From NCBI GenBank assembly GCA_964242035.1, contig CAXTCL010000022.1, positions 1 to 28,069 on the forward strand: a stretch of 28,069 bases of DNA, read 5' to 3'. Source of the DNA: BOG-908 sp964242035. GTDB lineage: Bacteria; Pseudomonadota; Alphaproteobacteria; Acetobacterales; Acetobacteraceae. The position numbers and the translations under genes were made by a program. Of this stretch, positions 8,100-15,661 are shown one piece after another. Position 1 is the stretch's first letter, and each line of letters opens with the position of its first letter. The notes under the pieces are model-generated. The model was not told the origin of the DNA. It saw only the letters and a program-made list of their open reading frames with translations, and made no database searches.

Positions 8100-8681
8100 A
8101 TGAAACCTGGCACCGTGTCGTTTGTGCTGATTGCTGCCTGCTTGAGCGCCGCAATCCCTACCACAGCCCGGGCGGATTCCGGTGACGAGGAGGTGCAGGT
8201 CAGATGTGACGCCGACAGGAGTTTTTCTGTCATGCCGCTTTGGCTGGGCGATCGGTCCGATACGCTGGAACCACAATACGTCCTGGACGGATGGACACGC
8301 ATTGCCGCAAGCCGTGTCGTGACCTGCCGCGCCGGGGCTGAACAGGTATCCGCAACCATCCATATATATCCGCCGGCAGCGCATAATTGCGCGGGTGGCG
8401 GCTTTGCCTATCTCGATGCCCTCACCGTGGCCAACAGGCGATTGATACGCGAGCCGCTGGCGATAGATGCCGCGAGCGGCGAGTGCAGTTCGCGCGAGGC
8501 TTTCGACAGGTTCCAGTCGCTCACGCTTCTGGGCCGCCCAACCGGCTTCGATCTAACCATCTGCAAGCAGCGCGATCCGAACCCGCATGACCCGCCGCCG
8601 GTCTGCAAGACACAAAACTTCAGCAACGATGTCGGTAAGACTCCGCCCGACGAACACGGACTGAAAGCGTCGCCGCCATGA
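8100..8681 (+). CDS. Secreted hypothetical protein with six cysteines
   Basis: The product is 193 aa. An N-terminal signal peptide is evident: a basic start, a hydrophobic stretch at about 7-20, and a likely cleavage site after ARA at residue 25. The predicted mature part has six cysteines (36, 76, 97, 129, 155, 169), an even number that suits disulfide bonds in the periplasm. No family is recognised. The gene starts one base after the ribF stop and its TGA overlaps the ileS ATG (ATGA, 8678-8681), which suggests translational coupling. Codon third positions are less GC-rich than in ribF and ileS. It may be a lineage-specific insertion into a conserved housekeeping operon. Its role is unknown. 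Confidence 0.72.
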   Translation: MKPGTVSFVLIAACLSAAIPTTARADSGDEEVQVRCDADRSFSVMPLWLGDRSDTLEPQYVLDGWTRIAASRVVTCRAGAEQVSATIHIYPPAAHNCAGGGFAYLDALTVANRRLIREPLAIDAASGECSSREAFDRFQSLTLLGRPTGFDLTICKQRDPNPHDPPPVCKTQNFSNDVGKTPPDEHGLKASPP

Positions 8682-11458
8682 CAGAACGAGACTACCGTGA
8701 CACCGTCTTCCTACCCGCCACCCCGTTCCCCATGCGCGGCGACCTGCCGAAACGCGAGCCGGCGATCCTCGCGCGTTGGGAGCAGACCGGCCTCTTCGCG
8801 CAACTCCGCGCACAGGGTGAGACGCGGGACAAATTTATCCTGCATGACGGTCCACCTTATGCAAATGGCAACATCCACATCGGCCACGCGCTGAACAAGA
8901 TACTGAAGGACGTGATCAACCGCGCCCGCCAGATGGCCGGCTACGATGCGTATTACGTGCCTGGCTGGGACTGCCACGGCCTGCCGATCGAGTGGCAGAT
9001 CGAGGAGAAATACCGCAAGTCCGGCCGTGACAAGGATGACGTGCCGGTCCTGCAGTTCCGCGCCGAGTGCCGCGAGCACGCACAGAAATGGCTGGACGTG
9101 CAGGCAGAAGAGTTCAAGCGCCTCGGCATCTTCGGGGATTGGGCCAACCGTTACGCCACGATGGATTTCTCCGCCGAGGCGGCGATCGCGTCGGAGATCC
9201 ATCGCTTCGCCAGCAACGGCGCGCTGTATCGCGGCCTCCGCCCGGTGATGTGGAGCGTGGTCGAGAAGACCGCGCTGGCCGAGGCCGAAGTGGAATACGC
9301 CGACCACACCAGCACCACCATCTGGGTGCGGTTTCCGGTGATCACGCCAGGCGCATTGCAAAATGCCGCCATCGTCATCTGGACCACCACGCCCTGGACG
9401 ATCCCAGGCAACCGCGCGCTCGCCTACGGCGCGGCGATCGAATACGCGCGCATCCAGGTCGATGCCGTCAGCGATGAGAGCCTGTGCCGGCCTGGCGAGT
9501 CGCTGCTTGTGGCGCTGGCGCTGCTGCCGAAGTTCGTCGAGGAAGCCGGCATCACACTGCATCACGTGCTGCACGTGCACCGCGGCGCCGAACTCGAGGG
9601 CGTGCTGTGCGCGCATCCGTTGCGCGGCCAGGGCTACGATTTCAACGTGCCGCTGCTGGCCGGCGATTTCGTCACCACTGACGTGGGCACCGGCTTCGTG
9701 CACCAGGCGCCTGCGCACGGCGAGGACGATTTCGCGCTCTGCCGCGCGCACGGCATCGGCGTGCCGGAAACCGTCGCCGACGACGGCACCTATTTTCCTT
9801 GGGTTCCGATCTTCGCCGGCGTGCACGTATTCCGCGCGGCCAAACCCGTCTGCGAAGCGCTCATCGCTGCCGGCGGCCTGGTGAAACAGGGCAGCATCGT
9901 CCACTCCTACCCGCATTCCTGGCGCAGCAAGGCGCCGCTGATCTTCCGCGCCACGCCGCAATGGTTCATCCGCATGGACGGCGGGGAACACATACGCGAC
10001 CGCGCGCTGAAGGCGATCGCAGAGACGCACTTCGTCCCCGAAGCCGGCCGCAACCGCCTGGCCAGCATGGTCGCCAACCGGCCGGACTGGTGCATCAGCC
10101 GCCAGCGCGCCTGGGGCGTGCCGATCGCCATCTTCACCGAAAAACGCACCGGCGAGATTCTGCGCGACCCCGGCGTGATGGCCCGCACCATCGCCGCCTT
10201 CCGCGAGGAAGGGGCGGACGCCTGGTATGCCTCCCCGCCCGCCCGCTTCCTGGGAAACGACTACAACGCCGACGATTACGAGCAGGTGCGCGACATCGTC
10301 GACGTCTGGTTCGAATCAGGCTGCACCAACGTCTTCACGCTCATCGACCGCGGCCTGCGCTGGCCCGCCGACCTCTACCTCGAAGGTTCGGACCAGCACC
10401 GCGGCTGGTTCCAGTCCTCGCTCCTGGAAGGCATCGGCTCGCGCCAGCAGGCGCCGTTCCGCGCCATCCTCACGCACGGCTTCACGCTGGACGAGCAGGG
10501 CCGCAAGCAAAGCAAGTCGTTGGGCAACGTGACCGCCCCGCAGAAAGTGACGGACGAATACGGTGCCGACATATTGCGCCTGTGGGTCATGAACGCGGAC
10601 ATCACCGAGGACCAGCGCATCGGCCGCGAAATCCTGAAACAGCAAGCCGAACTCTACCGCCGCCTGCGCAATACGCTGCGCTGGCTGCTCGGGTCGCTCG
10701 CCGGTTTCAGCGAGGAGGAGCGCATCGCCACCACGGAGATGCCGGAGCTGGAGCGCTACATTCTGCACCGCGTGGCCGAGCTGGACGGCCGCCTGCGCCG
10801 CGCCATCGACACGCATGACTGGACCGGCGTGTATCCGGACATACACAATTTCTGCAGCGCAGACCTCAGCGCGTTCTATTTCGATATACGCAAGGACACG
10901 CTGTACTGCGATCGCCCTGACAACACGCGTCGCCGCGCCGCGCGCACCGTGCTGGACGTGCTGCACCGCTGCCTGACCACTTGGCTCGCCCCGGTGCTCG
11001 TGTTTACCGCCGAGGAAGCCTGGTCCGTACGCTTCGGCGAGACCGAAAGCGTGCACCTGCAGACCTTGTCCGAAATCCCCGCAACCTGGCACGATCCGGC
11101 ACTGGCCGCCCGCTGGGCCCGCATACGCGACATCCGGCGGGACGTGACCACCGCCATCGAAGGCCTGCGCGCCTCGGGCGAAATCGGCGCCTCGCTGCAG
11201 GCCAGCGTGGCCCTCGGCCTGCACCCCGCCGAAGCCGGCCTGCTGCCCGCCGCCGAGTGGCAGGACATCGCCATCGTCTCGGCGCTCACCCTCGCCCACA
11301 CCGACGCCGCACCCGTCACCGTCGCCGTCACCCGCGCGCCAGGCGAGAGATGCGTCCGCTGCTGGCGCGTGCTGACCGAAGTGGGCACTATCCCCGACCA
11401 CCCCACGCTCTGCCTGCGCTGCACGGACGCCGTGGACCAGGTGGCCGCGCACGCATGA
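8678..11458 (+). CDS. ileS: Isoleucyl-tRNA synthetase
   Basis: The product is 926 aa, the length of bacterial-type IleRS, a class I synthetase that attaches isoleucine to tRNA-Ile and edits valine. HIGH is at residues 67-70 within PYANGNIHIGH. The CP1 editing domain follows, with VIWTTTPWTIPGNRAL and TGFVHQAPAHGEDD visible. The second active-site loop reads KQSKS (610-614) instead of KMSKS. The C terminus has the zinc knuckle with Cys892, Cys895, Cys912 and Cys915. The ATG overlaps the stop of the preceding gene, and the stop overlaps the lspA start (ATGA), so translation is probably coupled across the operon. The ileS-lspA pairing is widespread in proteobacteria. The Met to Gln change in the KMSKS loop is the only oddity. 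Confidence 0.98.
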   Translation: MTERDYRDTVFLPATPFPMRGDLPKREPAILARWEQTGLFAQLRAQGETRDKFILHDGPPYANGNIHIGHALNKILKDVINRARQMAGYDAYYVPGWDCHGLPIEWQIEEKYRKSGRDKDDVPVLQFRAECREHAQKWLDVQAEEFKRLGIFGDWANRYATMDFSAEAAIASEIHRFASNGALYRGLRPVMWSVVEKTALAEAEVEYADHTSTTIWVRFPVITPGALQNAAIVIWTTTPWTIPGNRALAYGAAIEYARIQVDAVSDESLCRPGESLLVALALLPKFVEEAGITLHHVLHVHRGAELEGVLCAHPLRGQGYDFNVPLLAGDFVTTDVGTGFVHQAPAHGEDDFALCRAHGIGVPETVADDGTYFPWVPIFAGVHVFRAAKPVCEALIAAGGLVKQGSIVHSYPHSWRSKAPLIFRATPQWFIRMDGGEHIRDRALKAIAETHFVPEAGRNRLASMVANRPDWCISRQRAWGVPIAIFTEKRTGEILRDPGVMARTIAAFREEGADAWYASPPARFLGNDYNADDYEQVRDIVDVWFESGCTNVFTLIDRGLRWPADLYLEGSDQHRGWFQSSLLEGIGSRQQAPFRAILTHGFTLDEQGRKQSKSLGNVTAPQKVTDEYGADILRLWVMNADITEDQRIGREILKQQAELYRRLRNTLRWLLGSLAGFSEEERIATTEMPELERYILHRVAELDGRLRRAIDTHDWTGVYPDIHNFCSADLSAFYFDIRKDTLYCDRPDNTRRRAARTVLDVLHRCLTTWLAPVLVFTAEEAWSVRFGETESVHLQTLSEIPATWHDPALAARWARIRDIRRDVTTAIEGLRASGEIGASLQASVALGLHPAEAGLLPAAEWQDIAIVSALTLAHTDAAPVTVAVTRAPGERCVRCWRVLTEVGTIPDHPTLCLRCTDAVDQVAAHA

Positions 11459-11973
11459 CCCAGCGCGCCCGCATCCTGGCCGGCATCGCGCTCGCCGCGG
11501 TCACCCTGGCCGCCGACCAGGCCAGCAAATACGCCATCCTCCACGTCCTGCACCTGCCGGAACGCGGCGTGGTCCCCGTGCTCCCCCCCGCGCTGGATTT
11601 CGCCATGGTGTGGAACCACGGCGTCACCTTCGGCCTGCTGCAGGCCGGTCAGGGACGCGGCCAGCTCATCCTGGCGGCCGTGGCCGTGGCCGTCGTCGTC
11701 GGCCTGTTCGTTTGGCTGCGCCGTGCCGAATCCACGCTCACCGCCTGCGCCATAGGTGCCATCGCCGGCGGCGCGCTCGGCAACGTGGCGGACCGCGCCC
11801 GCTTCGGCATGGTGGTCGACTTCATCCACGTGCACTGGGCGGGATGGGACCCGTTCCCGTTCGTGTTCAATTTGGGCGATTCGGCCATCGTGGTGGGGGT
11901 GGCCGCGCTGCTGCTGGAGGGGCTGCTGCCGCGGCCGGTCGGGCGCTTGCAGGCGCCGCCGCCTAAAGCGTAA
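11455..11973 (+). CDS. lspA: Lipoprotein signal peptidase (signal peptidase II)
   Basis: The product is 172 aa, typical of LspA, an inner-membrane aspartic protease that removes signal peptides from diacylated prolipoproteins. Four hydrophobic segments are visible (about 8-24, 48-62, 70-88, 95-110 and 137-157, the second being marginal). Conserved blocks are DQASKY (21-26), WNHGVTFG (53-60), GNVADR (109-114), VVDFI with catalytic Asp122, and FNLGDSA with catalytic Asp142. The ATG at 11455 overlaps the ileS stop by four bases. Nearby encoded lipoproteins (the BamF-like and Pal-like proteins) are likely substrates. Repeat F starts 2 nt after the TAA. Confidence 0.96.
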   Translation: MTQRARILAGIALAAVTLAADQASKYAILHVLHLPERGVVPVLPPALDFAMVWNHGVTFGLLQAGQGRGQLILAAVAVAVVVGLFVWLRRAESTLTACAIGAIAGGALGNVADRARFGMVVDFIHVHWAGWDPFPFVFNLGDSAIVVGVAALLLEGLLPRPVGRLQAPPPKA

Positions 11974-11975
11974 GC

Positions 11976-12120
11976 AAGGACTTCTTTTTTTGAAAAAAAA
12001 GAAGCGAAAAACTTTTACCACTGATGCCGCCCAGCCGCTTCGCGGTTTCCTGGAACGCTTGGACACCGCAAATGCGCGGTAGTAAAAGTTTTTTGGTCCT
12101 TTTTTTCAAAAAAGGACTGC
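11976..12120. repeat. Intergenic inverted-repeat element, copy F (subfamily I)
   Basis: The left arm begins AAGGACTTC and the right arm ends in AAAGGACTGC. The core holds GCCGCTTCGCGGTTTCCTGG and CCGCAAATGC, related to copies G and I. It lies between lspA and the BamF-like gene, both on the plus strand. If it attenuates transcription, it would separate the two. Confidence 0.88.
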
Positions 12121-12141
12121 TTGCTTCCTTCGACGCAGGTT

Positions 12142-12148
12142 AAGAGGA
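12142..12148 (+). promoter_or_regulatory. Ribosome binding site of the BamF-like gene
   Basis: AAGAGGA lies 5 nt before the ATG at 12154. It supports that start over the in-frame ATG at 12121, which would sit inside the end of repeat F. Confidence 0.65.
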
Positions 12149-12153
12149 TCGCC

Positions 12154-12702
12154 ATGTCCAGACACCTTGCCCTAGCCGCCGCCCTCGCCACCCTCATGCT
12201 AGCCGGCTGCGGAGACGTGGAACGCACCTTCGGCCTGGTGAAGGACGCGCCGGACGAGTTCACCGTGCAGACTCAGGCGCCGCTCTCCATGCCGCCCAGC
12301 TTCCAGCTGAACTCGCCCACGCCAGGTGCCGACCGCCCGCAGAACGTGCGCAGCGACGCCGCCGCCGAAGCCGCCATAGCCCCCAGCACCGCGCTCGGCG
12401 GCGGCACGCGCACCGGCCCCACCACGGCGGGCCAGCAGGCGCTGGTGGCGGAGGCCGGCCCCGCCGCGCCCGCCAACATACGCGGCACGGTCAACGCCGA
12501 GGCCAAGCTGGACCGCCCGCCGCAAAGCCTGGCCGACCGGCTGATGTTCTGGCAGTCCGCTCCGCCGCCGGGCACGGTGATGGATCCGGCCAAGGAGAGC
12601 CAGCGCCTGCGCCAGAACGCGGCGCTTGGTCAGCCGGCTACGACAGGGGCCACGCCGATCATCCAGGACAAGCCGAAATCGAGTTTCCTGGGCGTTTTCT
12701 GA
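12154..12702 (+). CDS. DUF3035 lipoprotein, BamF-type subunit of the outer-membrane assembly complex
   Basis: The product is 182 aa with a lipoprotein signal peptide: hydrophobic residues 5-17 and the lipobox LAGC with Cys19 as the lipidation site. The mature N-terminal part carries FGLVKDAPDEFTVQTQAPL followed by MPPSFQLNSPTPGADRPQ, the hallmark of the alphaproteobacterial DUF3035 family, which is named after the BamF lipoprotein of the BAM complex in Caulobacter. The remaining part is low complexity, rich in Ala, Pro and Gly, and ends with a DKPKSSFLGVF tail. It presumably resides at the inner face of the outer membrane. It follows lspA, the enzyme expected to mature it. BamF activity in this organism is inferred from the family only. 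Confidence 0.85.
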   Translation: MSRHLALAAALATLMLAGCGDVERTFGLVKDAPDEFTVQTQAPLSMPPSFQLNSPTPGADRPQNVRSDAAAEAAIAPSTALGGGTRTGPTTAGQQALVAEAGPAAPANIRGTVNAEAKLDRPPQSLADRLMFWQSAPPPGTVMDPAKESQRLRQNAALGQPATTGATPIIQDKPKSSFLGVF

Positions 12703-12717
12703 TCCCGGCAAGTAAGC

Positions 12718-12861
12718 AAGGCCTTCTTTTTTGAGAAAAAGAAGCAAAAAATTTTTGCTTCCCCTACGCTCAGCAGCTTCGGTGTTCCCGGAAGCACCCG
12801 GCTGGTGCAAATGCGAGGAGACAAAAGTTTTTTGCTTCTTTTTTTCAAAAAAGAAGGCCTT
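12718..12861. repeat. Intergenic inverted-repeat element, copy G (subfamily I)
   Basis: Both outer ends are AAGGCC/GGCCTT. The core contains CAGCTTCGGTGTTCCCGGAAG and then CCGGCTGGTGCAAATGCG, which reappears inverted in copy E. The BamF-like TGA is 15 nt before the left end, with an AAGTAAGC sequence in between that resembles the stop-flanking sequence at other copies. Confidence 0.9.
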
Positions 12862-12905
12862 CCTTACTTACCACTACCGCGGCCCCGCATAAGCCTAGAT
12901 GCACA

Positions 12906-13907
12906 GTGTTCCGCCACACTGTTGACCTTTGCAGCCAGAACCGTATCGAAGGCTGGTCCACCGCACCCTGGGTGGATGTGGCCGTCAACGACGGTGTAGT
13001 AGCCCGCGTTACGCCGGACATACCTCGCCCGGATGTCATTGAGGCCGGCGTGGGGCCTGGCGCCGGCTTCAGCGTCCGTCTGCCGCAGCCGCTCTGGCTG
13101 GACGACCAGGTCTCGCTGCACGGCCCGGACGGCAGCGTGACAAGAAGCATGCTTGGCGAGCGCGCCGCCGCCAGGCTGCGCGAGCTGACATGCTGTTTCG
13201 ATCCGGCCGCGCGGTCGGGCCTGGAGATCGGCGCACTCGACTGTCCACTGATCCCCCGTGGCCGGTTCAGCATCTGGCGCGCGGACCAGGCCCCTCGCGA
13301 AGAGCTTGCCGCCCGCTACGCGCACGGCATCGCGCCGTCGATGATCGTGGAACCCGATTTCGTGACAGGCACCCTGCCGCTTGCCGTGGCGGTAGGCGGC
13401 CGCCGGTTCGGCTACGTGGTGGCCAGCCACGTGATGGAGCACGTGCCGGACATGATCGGCTGGCTCTGGCAGGTCTGGTCCGTGCTCGAGGACGGCGGCG
13501 TGCTGGCGCTGGCCTTGCCACATGGCGGCCATACCTTCGACTCCCATCGCCGGCTGAGCACGATGGCGGATCTGGCGGACGCCTTTTTCGCCGGCCTGGT
13601 GCGCCCGAGCCCCAGGCAGATCATCGATGCGATGACCGGCTCCGCCCAGCACGGCGGCGCGGACATGGGCCGTGCCACGTTCGAAGCGGTGCACAAAGCC
13701 AACCACTCCCGCAAGACGGGTCTCTACGTCGATGTGCATTGCCACGTGTTCACGCCGGAAAGCTTCGCAGACCTGCTCGGCCATATGGATGCGGTCGAGT
13801 TGCTTGGCTTCGACGTGCTCAGGCTCAGTTATCTTGGCACCGACGAGTTTTTCGTCAGCTTGCGCCGGAATTCGGGCAAGCGGCTGCCGGATCACATCGG
13901 TCCGTGA
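12906..13907 (+). CDS. SAM-dependent methyltransferase with an N-terminal accessory domain
   Basis: The product is 333 aa from a GTG start. Residues about 14-62 (IEGWSTAPWVDVAVNDG, then RPDVIEAGVGPGAGFSVRLP) resemble a small beta-sandwich module that is often attached to glycosyltransferases and methyltransferases of surface-glycan pathways. Residues about 100-333 form a class I methyltransferase-like domain: LEIGALDCPLIPRG is the motif I region, VVASHVMEHVPDMIGWL (171-187) and LEDGGVLALALPHGGHTFD follow, and YVDVHCHVFTPESFADLL is a conserved C-terminal block of this family. Motif I lacks the usual GxGxG, but that is normal for this branch. Substrate is unknown, possibly a sugar or lipid-linked intermediate. 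An ATG at 12899 is out of frame. The gene stands alone between repeats G and H. Confidence 0.75.
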   Translation: MFRHTVDLCSQNRIEGWSTAPWVDVAVNDGVVARVTPDIPRPDVIEAGVGPGAGFSVRLPQPLWLDDQVSLHGPDGSVTRSMLGERAAARLRELTCCFDPAARSGLEIGALDCPLIPRGRFSIWRADQAPREELAARYAHGIAPSMIVEPDFVTGTLPLAVAVGGRRFGYVVASHVMEHVPDMIGWLWQVWSVLEDGGVLALALPHGGHTFDSHRRLSTMADLADAFFAGLVRPSPRQIIDAMTGSAQHGGADMGRATFEAVHKANHSRKTGLYVDVHCHVFTPESFADLLGHMDAVELLGFDVLRLSYLGTDEFFVSLRRNSGKRLPDHIGP

Positions 13908-13927
13908 GTTACACAAAGAAAGAAAGG

Positions 13928-14090
13928 AAGGCCTTCTTTTTTGAAAAAAGAAGCAAAAAACTTTTGCTCCTCCGCCTGCATGACGGCGCGCTCTGGTTCT
14001 GCAAGCCCTTGTGTTGGCAGGACCAGAGCGCGCCTTGATGCAGGCGGAAGAGCAAAAGTTTTTTGGTCCTTCTTTTCAAAAAAGGACTGC
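13928..14090. repeat. Intergenic inverted-repeat element, copy H (subfamily II)
   Basis: This copy has the cleanest core in the window. CGCCTGCAT pairs with ATGCAGGCG, and inside that GGCGCGCTCTGGT pairs with ACCAGAGCGCGCC, leaving a loop of about 20 nt. The outer left end is AAGGCC and the outer right end is GGACTGC. It lies between the methyltransferase and the DUF779 gene. Confidence 0.92.
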
Positions 14091-14164
14091 TTGCTTTCTT
14101 TGTGTTAAAATCATCAAGCGACGGCATCACATACTGTGCCACCCCTGATCCCCGCGAGGACGAA

Positions 14165-14542
14165 ATGCCTGACCGCGTAACAGTCACCGCCCCAGCCGCC
14201 CAAATCATCGAGCAACTGGCAGCACAGCACGGCCCGCTGCTGTTCCACCAATCTGGTGGCTGCTGCGACGGCAGCTCGCCGATGTGCTACCCCCGTGGCG
14301 AGTTCCGCGTCGGGGCGCAGGATATCCGCCTGGGCGAGATCGCCGGCCACCCCGTCTATATCGGCGCTGCGCAGTTTGCACTCTGGTCACACACCCAGCT
14401 CATCATCGACGTGGTGCCAGGCCGCGGCGGCGGCTTCTCGCTGGAAGCGCCAGAAGGCGTGCGGTTCCTTACGCGCGGCCACGTCTTCACGGCGGACGAA
14501 GCGGCCGCGCTGTCGCCCGTGAAGACCGGCGCTGACGCCTGA
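14165..14542 (+). CDS. DUF779 family protein
   Basis: The product is 125 aa and matches the DUF779 family throughout. The signature is HQSGGCCDGSSPMCYP (28-43) with Cys33, Cys34 and Cys41, followed by GEFRVGAQDIRLGEI and a C-terminal RGGGFSLEAPEGVRFLTR block. The cysteine cluster may bind metal or be redox active, but no activity is established. Members are often encoded beside aldehyde dehydrogenases in other bacteria. None is adjacent here. GAGGA (14156-14160) lies 4 nt before the ATG at 14165 and supports the start. The gene is convergent with the secreted hypothetical at 14757-15611. Confidence 0.88.
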   Translation: MPDRVTVTAPAAQIIEQLAAQHGPLLFHQSGGCCDGSSPMCYPRGEFRVGAQDIRLGEIAGHPVYIGAAQFALWSHTQLIIDVVPGRGGGFSLEAPEGVRFLTRGHVFTADEAAALSPVKTGADA

Positions 14543-14600
14543 GGTACTCCGACCGCCCGAAGTCATGCCGCATGATATGATTGATGCGGACCATCGCGGC

Positions 14601-14720
14601 AAGCAAGCAGTCCACTATCCCTGCGCAGACTGAACTGCTTCAGCGTATCCGGAAGTAGTCGGACACTGCAAATGGGGGGAAGCAAAAGTTTTTTGGTCCT
14701 TTTTTTCAAAAAAGGACTGC
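14601..14720. repeat. Intergenic inverted-repeat element, copy I (collapsed left arm, subfamily I)
   Basis: The left outer end AAGCAAGCAGTCC (14601-14613) survives, but the A/T-rich remainder of the left arm is missing. The core GCTTCAGCGTATCCGGAAG and CACTGCAAATG matches copies F and G. The right arm to GGACTGC is intact. Without its left arm this copy cannot form the long A/T stem. It lies between two convergent genes. Confidence 0.8.
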
Positions 14721-14756
14721 TTGCTTTCTACGTGTCACACTGGTTGCAGATTAATT

Positions 14757-15611
14757 TCAGTAGTCTGTCTTGGAAAACACCTCGGGTGCGCTCACGACAA
14801 CGTTGCCGTCCTTGATGCGATATTGCGCTATTCCATTGGTGGTTCGAACGTCCTCGAAATGACCTGACTTGCAGGCGACCTCCACATCCCTGGCGGCGGC
14901 ATACGTGATACGCGATCGGGCAAATTCCGTAGCTGCTGGTGACCGGTCGAAGCTGTCGATCGACAGCAGCATCGCCTTGTGCGTATGCCCGCCCAACATG
15001 CACGGATAGCTTTCGGCACTCGCCTCGTCCGGGTCCAGCGCCGCACGATCATCCTGCGCTTTCAGAACGCCTAGCAGACTGACATCCTGCCCGGAGCCGA
15101 CTGCCTCCACCCAGACCGAACTATCCGTCTCTCCCTGCGCCACGTGCGAGACCAGGCACAGCATCCTCTGCTGTCCCTGGCCCGGCAACGCCAGGCACTT
15201 TTCCATCGCCCGTCCGGGGTACCAGCGGACCAGCCGCCAGTGCTTGCCGCTCGACGTGAACAATATGCCACCGCCGCCATCGTTGGCGTGCGGCTCGCGC
15301 CCCGACGAATAGGACAGATAGGCTTCGTGTGCGCCTGGACCAGTGAACGCGCCGTAGGCGACGGCCGACAGCGAGATGTCACCGCGATCGGCATCCCTGT
15401 AACCGATAAGCCGCTGACAATTGAAGTCGGTATCGCCGGTGGCCTCTTCCGAGTCACCGTCCGGCGCGGGATTCAGGCACACCAGAGGCAGGAAAATCTG
15501 CATCTCGTTTTGGGAAAGAGGTCGCGGGTCGCTCCTCGATTGGAGTGGGTCCGCCAACGCCGCGCCAGTAACCGCCACCAGGAAAATCAGCAGCGTCATT
15601 GCACGCGGCAT
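14757..15611 (-). CDS. Secreted hypothetical protein
   Basis: The product is 284 aa. A signal peptide is clear: PRAM, a hydrophobic run to about residue 17, and ALA before a likely cleavage at residue 20. The mature part has six cysteines and a glycine-rich stretch (NDGGGGILFTSSGKHWRLV) in its middle. No family is recognised. AGGAAA a few bases upstream of the ATG at 15611 supports this start over the ATG at 15599. Codon use is less GC3-biased than in the neighbouring thiolase. The gene follows the thiolase on the same strand after 50 bases, so co-transcription is possible, but no functional link is apparent. Confidence 0.7.
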   Translation of the reverse strand: MPRAMTLLIFLVAVTGAALADPLQSRSDPRPLSQNEMQIFLPLVCLNPAPDGDSEEATGDTDFNCQRLIGYRDADRGDISLSAVAYGAFTGPGAHEAYLSYSSGREPHANDGGGGILFTSSGKHWRLVRWYPGRAMEKCLALPGQGQQRMLCLVSHVAQGETDSSVWVEAVGSGQDVSLLGVLKAQDDRAALDPDEASAESYPCMLGGHTHKAMLLSIDSFDRSPAATEFARSRITYAAARDVEVACKSGHFEDVRTTNGIAQYRIKDGNVVVSAPEVFSKTDY

Positions 15612-15661
15612 GATGTTTCCTGATCGCGACCCTCGGACGGAGTGATCCATGTGCCGCCTTG

